Assembly: GCA_023055425.1 (NCBI GenBank)
Contig: JALGPY010000010.1
Location: 15,721,363 to 15,785,362 of the forward strand
DNA: 64,000 nt
Source of the DNA: Linanthus parryae
Lineage: Eukaryota; Streptophyta; Magnoliopsida; Ericales; Polemoniaceae
Direction: 5' to 3'
The notes under the pieces were generated by a model. The model saw nothing but the letters and a program-made list of their open reading frames with translations. It had not been told where the DNA came from and did not search any database. Position numbers and translations under genes: made by a program. Each line of letters opens with the position of its first letter. Within the stretch, counting starts at the first letter, position 1. This document shows positions 46,029 through 56,699 of this stretch, in pieces.

Positions 46029-46247
46029 AGATTGAAGACATACATATATCTAAATCCTAGACCCCCCCCCCCCCCCATTAGTTCAGAACTACACAAACTT
46101 CCCCAATTTTTCCAATAAATAGAATGTTTGTCAAGGTTGTTTGTCCACCAGAATTTAGCCAAAATGTTCTGAATTTCTTTAGAGAAAGAAATTGGGAGTT
46201 TTTAAATAGACATAAGATAAGTAGGGATGGATTGGCTCACAGATTTG
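46027..46247. repeat. 221-bp copy of the LINE segment 37024-37240
   Basis: The segment is the same orientation as, and almost identical to, 37024-37240. By eye there is one substitution (GAATTTAGCC against GAACTTAGCC) and four extra C in the poly-C run (15 against 11). On its left it joins the truncated copia RNase H at a shared CAAG. On its right it joins cyclin intron sequence after CAGATTTG. It looks like filler DNA copied from the nearby LINE during break repair. Confidence 0.88.
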
Positions 46248-46274
46248 CTAATGATGTTATTTGTTGATCTCTAG

Positions 46275-47048
46275 GAGAAGGATATCGTCCCGTTGGCATG
46301 CCTTCTAATAGCTGCAAAGCTGGAAGAGACCCAGTACCCCCATTTCGAACCGGACATTTTTCATGACGTCTTACAGCCCCTTGCTGGTTCCTTCGATATG
46401 GCGAGGATGTACCTTATTGAACTTGATGTGCTGGCAAAACTCAAATGGGAACTTTACTGGGTCACTCCTTTTCACTACCTTGGCTATTTGATTCAAAAAC
46501 TTGATTGCCCAGATGAGTACCGTGGAATTATGTACGATGCTGCAGACCTAATTGTGGAAACTGCACTAGGTGGAAAAATCTACTTCACTTTTTGAATAAA
46601 ATCTTGGAATGCTGATGTTGTTTTAACAATTTAATGTGGTTGGTTTCTTTCATTTTGCAGATGATGAGTTCCTGGGTTTTTCACCATCACTTATTGCCGC
46701 AGCTTCTGTCAACCTGATGTATCTCGAACTCAAACAGGCTGATGTTCCCAATGGCTTCTTTGGCCTACTGGACGAGGTAGGATATGAAAATAAATAGTAT
46801 AGTGTGAGTATGAACGGTTGTGAATTCACAATCTGAGTATGACTTCTTTTTTTGCTTGTTTTTATGCACTGTAGGAGAGGCCATACGCTACTCAAATGGC
46901 CTTTTGTTCACTCGCCTCTACCTTTTTCTTGTTTTGTGCACAGACAAATGTCAAGGCGTGTTTGATGGTCTTGGGGGCATTCCGTGAAAGGAAAAGAGGA
47001 AATGACAAGCATGCCCAGGGGAGTCAGAAGAAGGCGAGAAGATCCTGA
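46275..47048 (+). pseudogene. Cyclin (D-type-like) gene, last three exons only
   Basis: Exons 46275-46569, 46661-46776 and 46944-47048 have AG/GT borders and compatible phases. The first reads DIVPLACLLIAAKLEETQYP and KLKWELYWVTPFHYLGYLI, the end of the cyclin N-box and the start of the C-box. The second reads DDEFLGFSPSLIAAASVNLM, as in D-type cyclins. The third ends in a basic tail (KKARRS) and TGA. Upstream exons, which should carry the N-terminus and most of the N-box, are absent: 27 bases before the first exon the LINE filler begins. Cyclins bind and activate cyclin-dependent kinases; without the N-box this could not work. A fused or alternative start is not seen. Sub-type is by resemblance only. 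Confidence 0.78.
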
Positions 47049-48543
47049 ATGAAGTCATGAAGCTTTGTTGAACGCCGTTTTTTAAACTCATATGATTGAT
47101 TATCCATCAATGAATTTTATTGTGGCCATGGATGATAAATTTTGTTGTGCTGCTGTTAGAGTTCGTTCCGCACGGAACTTGGTAGTACTCTGCGTATTGT
47201 TTAAACACTGTTTACTATCCACTTGTCTTTGATTCGTTCCTCTATTGCATAGTAGTATTATTGTGGGTTGCCATGTGTTTTCTTTTTTTGTGTATGCGAA
47301 GTTTTCACATACCTCTCCATTGAGACTCTACAGGATTATATTCAGTACCGTTTGGGGAGAGTATTCACCTCTACCTGGTGCTCACGTGTTGCTAGAAGCA
47401 TCACATAGCTACTGCGAATCACCCGACGGGTACTCCCTTCTCGAAATACAACATTGAAACTACGAAGCCCGTCCTTGGTTCAAGTCCTTTTCTTACCAGT
47501 ATGCAGCGGCGGGGTTCCCTAGACAGCTTTTATCGTTCAACCGGTAGGACCGTTGGCTCAACCGGTCAAGCTGGGGGTTCACTCACATAATTATATTAAA
47601 TAATTATTTCATAATATATCATAAATTTGTATTAACAGATTTGGGGTTGATTTGGTAATGCCGTGATGGTTTAGAGAGTTCTGTAGGAAGTAAGGTGAGA
47701 AAGTTATCGTGGAAATCTACTCAAAAGTGTTAAAGAGAATGTGATATTTAACAAAATGTCTATTAAACAACAAGATAAAATCGGGTGACGAAAAAAGAAA
47801 ACCCATAAAAAGTCATAAATAGAAAACCAGTTTTCTATTTGAATTTTACTCGTGAACACATCAATATAACTTTGTTTGGGCTTAATAGTATTTTCTTTGG
47901 GACACTTCCTTGCTACTATTGAGGGACGCAATGAAAAATGCATAATTAAGGGAGGTATTTGTAGTTAGTGGAAACTTGGGGAGGGAGGGGGGTTGGTTAG
48001 TTTAGGTCGAAGTGACCCATGAAAACGCCGAAGCTACCGAAGCCCTCGTACTCCGCGTAGCCAAAGAGAACGGGACGGATGGGTCTTTGAGCATGATTGT
48101 GATACAAAATTTTAATATACATTACCATTATTATTTAAATCAGGGAATTATATGTGACACGGTCTATTGATGGCAATCAATTTAATCTCTCGGAACATGA
48201 CATCAAATTTTGAAAAAGAGAATGGTCATCGAACCGACTAATCATCAATTTGAGGTTCAATCGGTCTGATTGTTGGTTCAACCGGTCAAACTGCAGGTTC
48301 ACATAATATTGGTCCCTTGTGAGAAGAAGGAGGTAACGGGGCACTAATAGAGGGGAAAAAGGACAAAAATACCCCTAAAATTTGACGAAATTGCCTACTA
48401 CAAAGGCCTTTTCCTTCCCTTCTCTTCCTCATTTCTAACCCTAGCCAACCTTTACTCTTCCTTTATCTTTTCCTCCTCTCTTCCATATTAAGACACAACC
48501 CACCTCCACCATCAGAAATCTCCAGCACCTCCAACCTTATCTC
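47049..48543. other. Intergenic region with two copies of a short repeat
   Basis: This holds the presumed 3' untranslated region of the cyclin, then AT-rich DNA. A diverged repeat TTGGCTCAACCGGTCAAGCT (about 47550-47580) recurs as TTGGTTCAACCGGTCAAACT (about 48273-48292), each followed by GGTTCAC(T)CACATAAT-like words. No gene is recognised. Confidence 0.5.

Positions 48544-48545
<2 letters not shown>

Positions 48546-48622
<77 letters not shown>
48546..48622. repeat. (CT)n microsatellite
   Basis: This is a CT run of about 77 bases, followed by CCACTTCTCTTCTCTCC. The Arg-Glu frame on the minus strand is an artefact. Such tracts are common in 5' untranslated regions of plant genes; the small frame at 48671 lies just downstream. 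Confidence 0.95.
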
Positions 48623-48626
<4 letters not shown>

Positions 48627-48670
48627 CTTCTCTTCTCTCCCGACACAACCCAGTTCAGGTTTTAGCTCCT

Positions 48671-48847
48671 ATGGTGGCGAGAGTCCGGGCATCGGTCAGC
48701 TTAACCGGTGGATATTTTGACAGAGGAGAGTTGGGCTATCGTGCGTTTGGGGCTTCGATCGCCTTCCCGGAAGGTTCTGTCGAGACTGTTGCTCCGGACG
48801 ATCTTGCCGACGATGATGGATGTGCCTTAGACGTGGATTGCGGATAA
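48671..48847 (+). CDS. Small ORF of unknown function downstream of a CT tract
   Basis: This 58-codon frame begins MVARVRASVSLTGGYFDRGE and ends DDDGCALDVDCG before TAA. It has an acidic C-terminal half and no recognised motif. It starts about 50 bp after the CT tract, a plausible 5' untranslated position. It might be a truncated first exon or chance. Confidence 0.2.
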   Translation: MVARVRASVSLTGGYFDRGELGYRAFGASIAFPEGSVETVAPDDLADDDGCALDVDCG

Positions 48848-49528
48848 GATGGTCCTCCTACACCGTACCCTTATCGGGGCCTTGATTTTGGAGCTCAGTT
48901 TCCCTCTGTCGCTGACCTTGGTAGAGTTGCATCTAGATCTCGACTTCTTCTTTCACCGAGTGAATATGAGTCTCGGCTTCTTCCTGTGGCCGAGATGCTT
49001 TCTAATTAGGGTTGTGATGCTTTCTAATTTGGGCTGTGAAGTGGTCTATGTTTTGGTAATGGGCTATCTGAGTGGTCTAGGTTTGACTGTTTTTCTCAAC
49101 AATTAATCCTCTTGGTGCTGTGTTGTTCAATTTTGTTTGGCCTTTCAAATTGGTTTTCTTTGGAAATGGGTATTGTTTGTGCCCAACTTTGATTTTTTTT
49201 CTGGAAATGGGTAATGTTGTGTTAGACGACGGATGTTTGGGGTCCCTTTGATTTTTTGGTGTCTCTTGATTTACCCCCTCTATTAGGCGATGATGAATTC
49301 CATGAATTGAATTCATTTGATGAGAAGTTGTTACTTTCCGGGGGGTGCTTTGTTTTGCAGCCATGGTAGGTGCAATCTTCTTTTCCTATTTTCATGGTTG
49401 GTGTTGCCTGCTGCTGTTGCTGCTGTGTTCGTGGTGGAAATCCAGTGGTGGTGGGGGTGCTGGTGGGGATTCAATGGTAGTGGTGGTGTTGCTGATGGGG
49501 ATTTGGTGGTGGTGGAGGTTGTGGTCAA
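48848..49528. other. Region without confirmed gene, ending in a GGT-rich tract
   Basis: Short frames occur in all directions. About 49430-49525 is rich in GGTGGT-type triplets, giving Val/Trp/Gly or Pro/Thr/His repeats that I do not call genes. Confidence 0.5.
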
Positions 49529-50174
49529 TGTTGGAGTAGATGACCTAGAGGCAATCTGAATTTTCAGTATGAATAATGTTTTGGCTAGAACATTCATTTA
49601 TTATTTATGGAGATATTTAATATAATGAAGTCAATAAATTACAACTGTTGTTTATCTTAAATATCTCTAGTCAAGTCTTTTGATTAATATGGAGATATCA
49701 AGTCTAATACATGGGCATACATTAGGAGTAATCGCATACTGGATCGACCCACCACGAGAAGGCTACATATAAATTATGTGAATGTCACAAGTGCTTCTCG
49801 TAGTGACAGTGGTGTTGTCTTCCTTAGACTTGAAGTCACTAGATACTCTAGTTGTGAAATATCATGTTTGATATTATCAAACGTTACACCGTAACAGGGT
49901 AATTATAAAGATGGTAATCAGATATGATAGGAAGCAAGCTGAGAGTGGGTAGTGACGTAGAGAGAATTTTCCCTTCCACATAATGGGAGTAAATACGGAG
50001 ATTTGAGTGGTAGTGCATATGAAATATCTTGACAAACTCAGATAAATCAATATGTGATATTGATGTTATCTGTACAGATAAACCTACTAACAGGATCGAG
50101 AAATTATGGATTGGATATACGAGTGAGACACTTATGTCTCATTTCCAATCCACATATGGAGATAAAGCGACATA
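49529..50174 (+). repeat. Truncated copia LTR
   Basis: The first 646 bp of a family LTR (TGTTGGAGTAGATGACC...) run up to a point equivalent to about 50863 in the neighbouring LTR. A second LTR starts immediately after. It is most simply an older LTR into which copia 2 was inserted. Confidence 0.85.
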
Positions 50175-51591
50175 TGTTGGAATAGATTCCCTAGAGGAAA
50201 TCTTATTTAGTATGAACATTATATTTTGGCTGGAATAATCGTTGTATTTCTATGGAGATATTTAATATAATGAAGTCCTTAGATTTCAATCGTTGTTTAT
50301 CTTAAATAACCCTAGTCGTTTATATTGATTAATAGGACGATGAACTGTAGACTAGTATCTGGATAGATTGATATGGAGATATCAAGTCTAGAACATGGGT
50401 ATGCATTAGGGATAATGGCATACTGGATTTACCCACCACGAGAAGGCTACATTAATTATGTTAATGTCACAAGTGCTTCTCGTTGTGACAATGGTATTGT
50501 GGTCCTTAGACTTAAAGTCACTAAATACTCTAGTTGTGGAATATTGTGTTTTGATATCGTCAAACACTACACCGTGACTGGGTATGAATAAAGGCGTTTA
50601 TCGAACATAATAGGTAGCAAGCTTAGAGACGGTAGTGATGTAGAGAGGATTTTTCCCTCCCACATATGGGAGAAAATATCCACGGCCACTAGAGGGGTAG
50701 TGATTGTAGAATGTCTGGCCAGACTCAGATAAATCAACCTGGGATATTGATGTTATCTTCATGGATAATACTATTCCCAGAATCGAGAAAATGTGGATTG
50801 GATATACGAGATTGACTTGTATGTCTCGTGTTCAATCCAGATATGGAGACGAAGGGATAATACAATGCGGTAACATTGGTCACAAGATTTTTTGGATAAC
50901 TGACTATTTATATTAGTTGGGTGGCGTAGTTGTGTTTCTAGACACTGCTATATGTTAGTGATTCTTACTACCAACTAAGTAGAAACCTATGTGGTCACAC
51001 ACCATATGGATTAAACCGGACTTCAGGATTACTCAGTAGGACTATTTAAATAGAAGGATCAATATGCAATAACAAGCAAACTTAGTAGGACTAATTTTTA
51101 AAGTGGACTAACCCGTGTATAGAAAGGATTAGTGTTGGGGCGAATATGTTGGTAATAAGGAGTAATTAACTATAAGGGCACTCCTAGCTTATTTTCTCAT
51201 AAGTGTGTTTCCACAATTGAGAAAGAACAAAGCAACGAGAGAGCAAGACAAGGAGGTTGAGACCTCCCCCCCCCCCCCCACGTCCGCCCCTCCCTCGCCG
51301 TCGGCCTCGTGAGGCGCGACCCTCTTGGGTGTCCTGTTTGCGTGACCTTTTTCTTACTCCTTCTTCCGTTGCTAGTAAAAAAGCGTGACAAGATTCTGGA
51401 GCAATCCTAGGTGTGGGCATTCTTAAATACGTGGACGCTATTCTACGTAAAGTGATAAAGTCAGACAATCAAGGTACACGATTCTAATATCCCTTACCAT
51501 CGTTATGATGCTCGATTGGCGATTCACGAGGGGTCTTAAACAAATCCAAATTATTGTTTTTCCGCTGTGCAATTCGTATCAAAACCCTACA
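50175..51591 (+). repeat. 5' LTR of copia 2
   Basis: This 1417-bp LTR runs TGTTGGAATAGATTCCC...AACCCTACA and is homologous to 39152-40585. Confidence 0.9.
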
Positions 51592-53208
51592 GTTGTATCA
51601 TAGCCACATGTAATAGCGCATAACGTGTTTTATGGGTTACTGTTTTGTCAGTTTTTTCACTATTTTTACACTTCTTAGCAAAAAAATGAAATTGGCATAA
51701 TGATGCAAACTGAATATGATTCAGAAGGGAATGAGCTAATTCGAATCGTCGTATAAAAATTAGCGAATTCCATTCACATATGATGTGTCTTTTGGTGATC
51801 TGAAATCTAGGGTTTGGGCACAATTTTAATGGGGGAAAATGTGTTTTTCTTAGAAATTGGAGATAGGCAAACTTGGTCAGGAAGGAATGAAGGAAACAAC
51901 CACAGGGTTTGACCCTAGGGCCGTCCGCCCCCTCCTTGTGCGCCAAGCATGACACGCCCAAGGGCCGCCCCGGCCTAGCTAGCAGCTTGGCCGCATGGGC
52001 TAGAGCCGACTTGCCCAAGGCCTTGTGGCGGGTTCGGCTAAAGAGTTTGTTGGGCCCCTTGGACCATTTTAACCCTAGAAAATCCCAAAATCAATTAAAA
52101 TTGACCATGCACGTTAAAATTGGATTTTAACTGTATTATGAGCTTTTGCATGGTGATTGGATGTGGCCTTATATGCGGATGTTTATTTTTGTGGTTTGGT
52201 TTTATTGTAATCAATGTCATTAATTAAGTTTTACGGCATGCGTGTCGTCATCTCCTCAACTTGTGAGGTCTATCTATTTAGTATAGGTACTAGCTAGTAT
52301 TAGACAGTTAGATGATAGTCAAGACATGGAGAAGAAGTTTAAAGAATTTAAGAAACCACAATAAGGCATTATTCCACATGCTAAGGCGCATGGACTATAG
52401 ATGGAGGCACATGGAGATTAGCTTGCTGGTTTTAGGGCTTATAGATATTCTCATTGGCTTGGGAATATGTTAGTTTTAGGAGGCCACATCCACATCACGT
52501 TTATTTATTATTTGTGGTTATTTAATTTGTTGTTTTGTTATTTATTTTTTGTGTATGGATGATGCATGCAAATTCTGACGAGATAAAAATTAAAAACCCC
52601 GAATTTTTTATGTTGGGATTGCCCAACCCAAATAAGTAGATATGTTGGATCAACAAATCAATTAAAATTAAAGGTAAAATTCCTCAAATTAAATATTGTG
52701 TTTTTTGCCTTCTAGTTACTTAACACTCGTCAAAACTATAATGTATTAAATTCGGGCTTGCCAAAGCAATGAGATTTGATTCTTTATAGGATGACGCGAT
52801 GGCACAAGCAAGTAATGTGAAAATATTGAAGTAAGAGGTTGGACGCAACTAGGCTACTTCTATAGGATTGAAAGCCTAGACGCAAGACAATTGAGATTAT
52901 CTTTGGGATAGATAAATAAGGAGTTGTTTGCCCAATTGAAGCAAGAGTTGCATAGGATGAAATTGGAAATTGTTCCTACCTAAATAACTAATTCTTGGGT
53001 GACTTGCCAAAGCAAGGTGAAGAGGAAGTGAAATATGGATCTTGGCCCACTAGAATATATATATGATATTTTCCGCATTAATAAAGAGGGTTTCTAATCT
53101 GAGAAAAATAGTGTGAGGTATGTTTAATAATCTAGCCATTATTAAATGTAGTCATTTGTTCACAAAATACTAAAACTTGTATATTTCTCATATTGTAGAA
53201 TTCCAATG
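51592..53208 (+). other. Decayed primer site and leader of copia 2
   Basis: This is homologous to the copia 1 leader (for example TTGGATTTTAACTG near 52119 and the GATGATGCATGCAA word near 52560). No gene is seen. Confidence 0.7.
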
Positions 53209-54110
53209 GAAAACAATTCATCAAATTCATCACAATCCCTAAAATCAGTCCTTGAGAGGACAAGCTTTCAAGAAATAACTTTCTGGACTAGTACAGAAAC
53301 TTGAGAATTGTTCTTAACCAAGAAAGAAACTGTACATTCTAGAAGAGCAAGTTCCTGAAGGTCCAGAAAATAATACTGTTGCAGCCATAAAGGCATATCA
53401 GAAGATCGTTGACGATGCTAATGATGTGGCCTGACTTATGCTTTGAACCATGAGCTCCGAGCTTTAGAAGCAACATGAGGACATGGTTGAGTATGATATG
53501 ATTATACACTTGAAGTAGCTCTTCCAAGAGCTAACTAGGCATGAGCGTTATGAAGTGTCCAAGGCATTGTTCAAATGTGATATGTCAGAGGGAAACCCGG
53601 TATGGCCTCATGTACTACGCATGATTGGGTACTTAGAGAGTCTCATACTTCTAGAATTTCCAGTTGGTCAAGATCTGGCCACTGATCTCATCTTGCAATC
53701 ATTGCCTGATAGTTACGGGCAGTTCATTATGAACTATAGCAGGAATGAGATCTGGTTCCATATTCATGAAAAGCCGGGTGGCGCCCTTCGCCCAGGGGAC
53801 GTCGGAAGGAGAACAATGTCAGTAAGCCTCTGCCAGATTTTCTCAATATGTTGAGGACAGCTGAGTAAAGCATCAACAAATGGAAAGGCAATGCCATAGT
53901 GATGGTCAGCAAAGGAAAGAGCAAGCGAGTTGCATCTACCTACAAAGGAAAGAGCAAAAAAGTTGCGAAATCTAAGGAGCCTACTTTAAAGCCTTCTAGG
54001 GGTGTGAATAAGGGGGAGTGTCACTACTGCAATCAGCCTAAACACTAGAAAAGGAACTGCCCAAAATATCTGGAAGATAAAAGGCTTGGAATAGTGATTC
54101 CACCACCACC
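53209..54110 (+). pseudogene. Copia 2 gag remnant
   Basis: The start equivalent lies near 53209 (atggaaaacaattc-like) but is followed at once by frameshifts and stops. Frame 53555-53854 matches gag 'SKALFKCDMSEGNPVWPHVL' and LQSLPDSYGQFIMNYS. The frame is broken near 53750 by an extra stretch of about 60 bp not present in copia 1 (after NEI). The zinc knuckle CHYCNQPKH is followed by a TAG and RNC. Confidence 0.82.
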
Positions 54111-55137
54111 AGGTATTTTTGTTATAGATGTCAATATGTCTTTCTATTAATTTTGGGTATTGGATACTGGATGTGGATCTCACATTTTTCGAAATGTGCA
54201 GGATCTAAAGAGAAGCAGAAGATTGGCTAAAGGGGAGATAGACTTGCGCGTGGGCAATGGAGCAAGAGTTGCTGCATTAGCCGTATGCGTTTATGAGTTA
54301 TCTTTACCTTCTAAACTTATCATAGAATTAGAAAATTTTTATTGTGTGTCTGGTATGAGAAGAAACATTATTTTTATTTCTTGTTTGGACAAGAAATGTT
54401 TTTCTATTAAAATAAAGGACAAGTGTTGCTTCATTTATTTTGATGGTTTGCATTATTGTAACGCTTTATTGTATAATGGATTATATAACCTTGATCTAGA
54501 TAACTCCTTCTATAACATTAATATCAAGAGGAGTAAAACTAATAATTTAAATCCTACTTATTTATGGAACTGTTGTTTAGGCCATATAAACGAGAAAAAC
54601 ATTTCTAGACTCTATAAGAATGGATTACTAGACTCATTTTATTATAAATCATATGAGACATGTGCGTCTTGTTTATTAGGAAAAAAGACAAAGTCCCCTT
54701 TCAATTAGATAGGTGAGAGGACTAATGAGAAATTAGCTATCGTGCATACTGATGTATGTGAGCCATTTTTCACGCCAGTCATAGGTGGTATTCTTTATTT
54801 CATTACATTTACTGATGATTTCAGTACATATGGATTTGTATACCTTATGAAGGCCAAATCAAAATTCTTTGAAAAGTTCAAAGAATTCAAGAAAGAAGTA
54901 GAGAAGCAACTTAGAAAAAGTATTAATCCTCTATGATTGGATCGTGGAGGAGAATACTTAAGACAAGAGTTTGAGGATTATCTTAGAGAGTGCGGGATCT
55001 TGTCCCAACTCACTCCACCCGGAACGACATAGTGGAATGTCATGTCCGAGAGAAGGATACAAACTCTGTTGGACATGGTTCGATCTATGATGTGTCAAAC
55101 TGATCTTCCATTATTATTTTGAGGGCACACTCTTTTA
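54111..55137 (+). pseudogene. Copia 2 protease and integrase remnant
   Basis: Frame 54160-54708 reads MDTGCGSHIFRNVQDLKRSR and later YLWNCCLGHINEKN, then ASCLLGKKTKSPFN, before a TAG. Frame 54742-54936 gives MHTDVCEPFF and FITFTDDFSTYGFVYLMKA. Stops follow, and the integrase breaks off near its end. Unlike copia 1, this copy keeps the bases near the HINEK motif that are deleted there. Confidence 0.85.
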
Positions 55138-55261
55138 TGTGTGAAAGGGGAGTATGCGGGTAGAAATGCAGTACAGATACTCTAGAAGGGGGGGTTGAAT
55201 CGAGTATGCAATTTTTTTGTAAAAGTTGCAGAGATGAGACTTTCTGTGAAGAGTAATGAAG

Positions 55262-55345
55262 TTCAAGGCCTTGAAAACAGTTTCAAGCCTTTGAAGTAAA
55301 ATACAGATTAAGTAAAAATAGACAAGTCTTTTTCAAGGCCTTGAA
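55262..55345. repeat. TTCAAGGCCTTGAA palindromes near the LTR left end
   Basis: The perfect 14-bp palindrome occurs at 55262-55275 and 55332-55345, with diverged half-copies between and around (for example TTTCAAGCCTTTGAA). Confidence 0.9.
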
Positions 55346-55835
55346 AAGAGTTTCAAACCCTTGAAAACAGACTATTTTGAATGCTGTGTAAGACAAGTAT
55401 GAGAAAGAAATGATACATGCAAGAGAAACATGATTTATAGAGTTCAGCCCACTTGGAACTACGTCTCTACCTCAGGGATCTTCTCCCCGCAGGATTTTCA
55501 ACACAATTCTTATTAATCAAAAGCTAAGCCCTATATCTCAAGCACATAGATATGCCTTACTCTTTTACAACTTGTGGTTCTCACTAACCTATCTATTACC
55601 TGCTCTAGCTAACTGATTAGCTAAGAATTCTCTACTGTTCACTTTGAACAATCCTTGAGAATGAGAGATAGAAGTAGTATAAAAATAATATACGAATTAA
55701 GCTCAGAAATAGAAGAACACCAGAAGTGGAACTTCAGAGAGAAATGCAGTGATCTTCTGTAAGATGGATTATGAGAATGATGTGCTTCTTTGATGCTTGT
55801 CAATCCCGAAATTGTGTCTCTGTTTGTTCCCGTTG

Positions 55836-55837
<2 letters not shown>

Positions 55838-55879
<42 letters not shown>
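55838..55879. repeat. (AT)n microsatellite
   Basis: An AT run of about 40 bases within the Sirevirus-like LTR. The Tyr-Ile frame here is an artefact. Confidence 0.95.
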
Positions 55880-55882
<3 letters not shown>

Positions 55883-56339
55883 CTTCAAAATGAGCTCTAT
55901 TTATACAGCTCAGATGCTCTGCAAATCTTTCCTGATTTTCAGCAACAAACTTCCTGTTTTTTAAGAAATAACTTTGACTCTTTTAGCAGCCTTCTCCAAC
56001 AGATAGTTGATCATAATCTTCAAAGATATTGTGCCGATCTTGTCTTTAAACATATGAGAAGCTGTCATGAGTGTCTGATTGATCACAGAATCACATTCGC
56101 TTAATGTTTCCTTTCTTGCAAAACCCAGGTTAGGAAACCAATCCTGCAAAATAGGAAATGAAATTTTCCCTGCAAAACTAAGTCAAACAGGTTAATTAGA
56201 TGAGGTCTGAGTGAATCAAAAGCTTTTGTATTTAATCATCAAGTAATAACAAATCAAATATAGGGTGAGAGAGTTAGAATAAGATCAGAAGAACTCAGAA
56301 AAACTCCCCCTTAGAATGCATACATGTTTGACAGTTTCA

Positions 56340-56450
56340 AGGCTTTGGACATTGTTTCAAGGCCTTTTCAAGCCTATGAAACATTTTATTCAAGGCTTTG
56401 AAAACTGGTTCAAGGCCTTGAAATAGCTCTGTATTTCAAGCCTGTGAAAC
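56340..56450. repeat. TTCAAGGCCTTGAA palindromes near the LTR right end
   Basis: A perfect copy at 56409-56422 is accompanied by at least four near copies from 56356 to 56448. This is the start of U3 for a minus-strand element. Confidence 0.85.
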
Positions 56451-56463
56451 TTGTGAACTTACA

Positions 56464-56477
56464 ATCTCCCCCTTGAT
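56464..56477 (-). other. Polypurine tract of the Sirevirus-like element
   Basis: The minus strand reads ATCAAGGGGGAGAT directly before the LTR. The copy 1 fragment keeps the same at 21781-21794 with one change. Confidence 0.8.
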
Positions 56478-56699
56478 GAAAGACAAAACCGTAATCTGTT
56501 TGATCCTTAGTTTCTGCAAAAAATACTTATTAGGACACAATACAAAAAGTAATAACACATAAGTTCCAAAAAGATCCACAGGTCACTAAAACATAATAAC
56601 AACCTAAGATTTCTCCCCCTTTTTCACTTTCATCAAAAAGAATGACAAAAGGTTGGATTAGAGTCTTTGGAAAATTTTGAAAATAAACTTAAGAAAATA

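Larger units (their letters stand above)
39152..46030 (+). mobile_element. Ty1-copia retrotransposon, plus strand, 3'-truncated
   Basis: The 5' LTR (39152-40585) is followed by a primer binding site, a 1.66-kb leader, and gag-pol in two frames ending abruptly within RNase H at about 46028. The 3' end of RNase H, the polypurine tract and the 3' LTR are missing; a LINE-derived segment follows instead. It is the best-preserved coding copy of this family in the window, with a single frameshift near 43597. Confidence 0.93.
50175..55137 (+). mobile_element. Ty1-copia retrotransposon 2, plus strand, decayed and 3'-truncated
   Basis: It has the 5' LTR 50175-51591, a decayed primer site (TTGTATCATAGCCA at 51594), a leader, gag, protease and integrase remnants. 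The copy ends at about 55137 within integrase, where a Sirevirus-like LTR begins. RT, RNase H and the 3' LTR are missing. It is more diverged than copia 1, with many stops. Confidence 0.9.
55138..56463 (-). repeat. 3' LTR of a Sirevirus-like copia element, minus strand
   Basis: This 1326-bp LTR runs, in plus-strand reading, TGTGTGAAAGG...AACTTACA. The phrase CTAGAAGGGGGGGTTGAATC near its left end is typical of Sirevirus-type LTRs. A polypurine tract (AAGGGGGAGAT on the minus strand) abuts its right edge, fixing it as the 3' LTR. It carries palindromes listed separately and an AT microsatellite. It is inserted in, or joined to, the integrase of copia 2. Confidence 0.8.

Noticed and set aside
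46293..46595. Cyclin exon as an independent small gene starting inside it
   Set aside because: There is no ATG at the apparent start, and the frame is open upstream to a splice acceptor at 46274. It is an internal exon.
49077..49597. Overlapping frames with Val/Trp/Gly or Thr/Pro/His runs
   Set aside because: They derive from GGT-rich low-complexity DNA in several frames at once; there is no consistent gene model.
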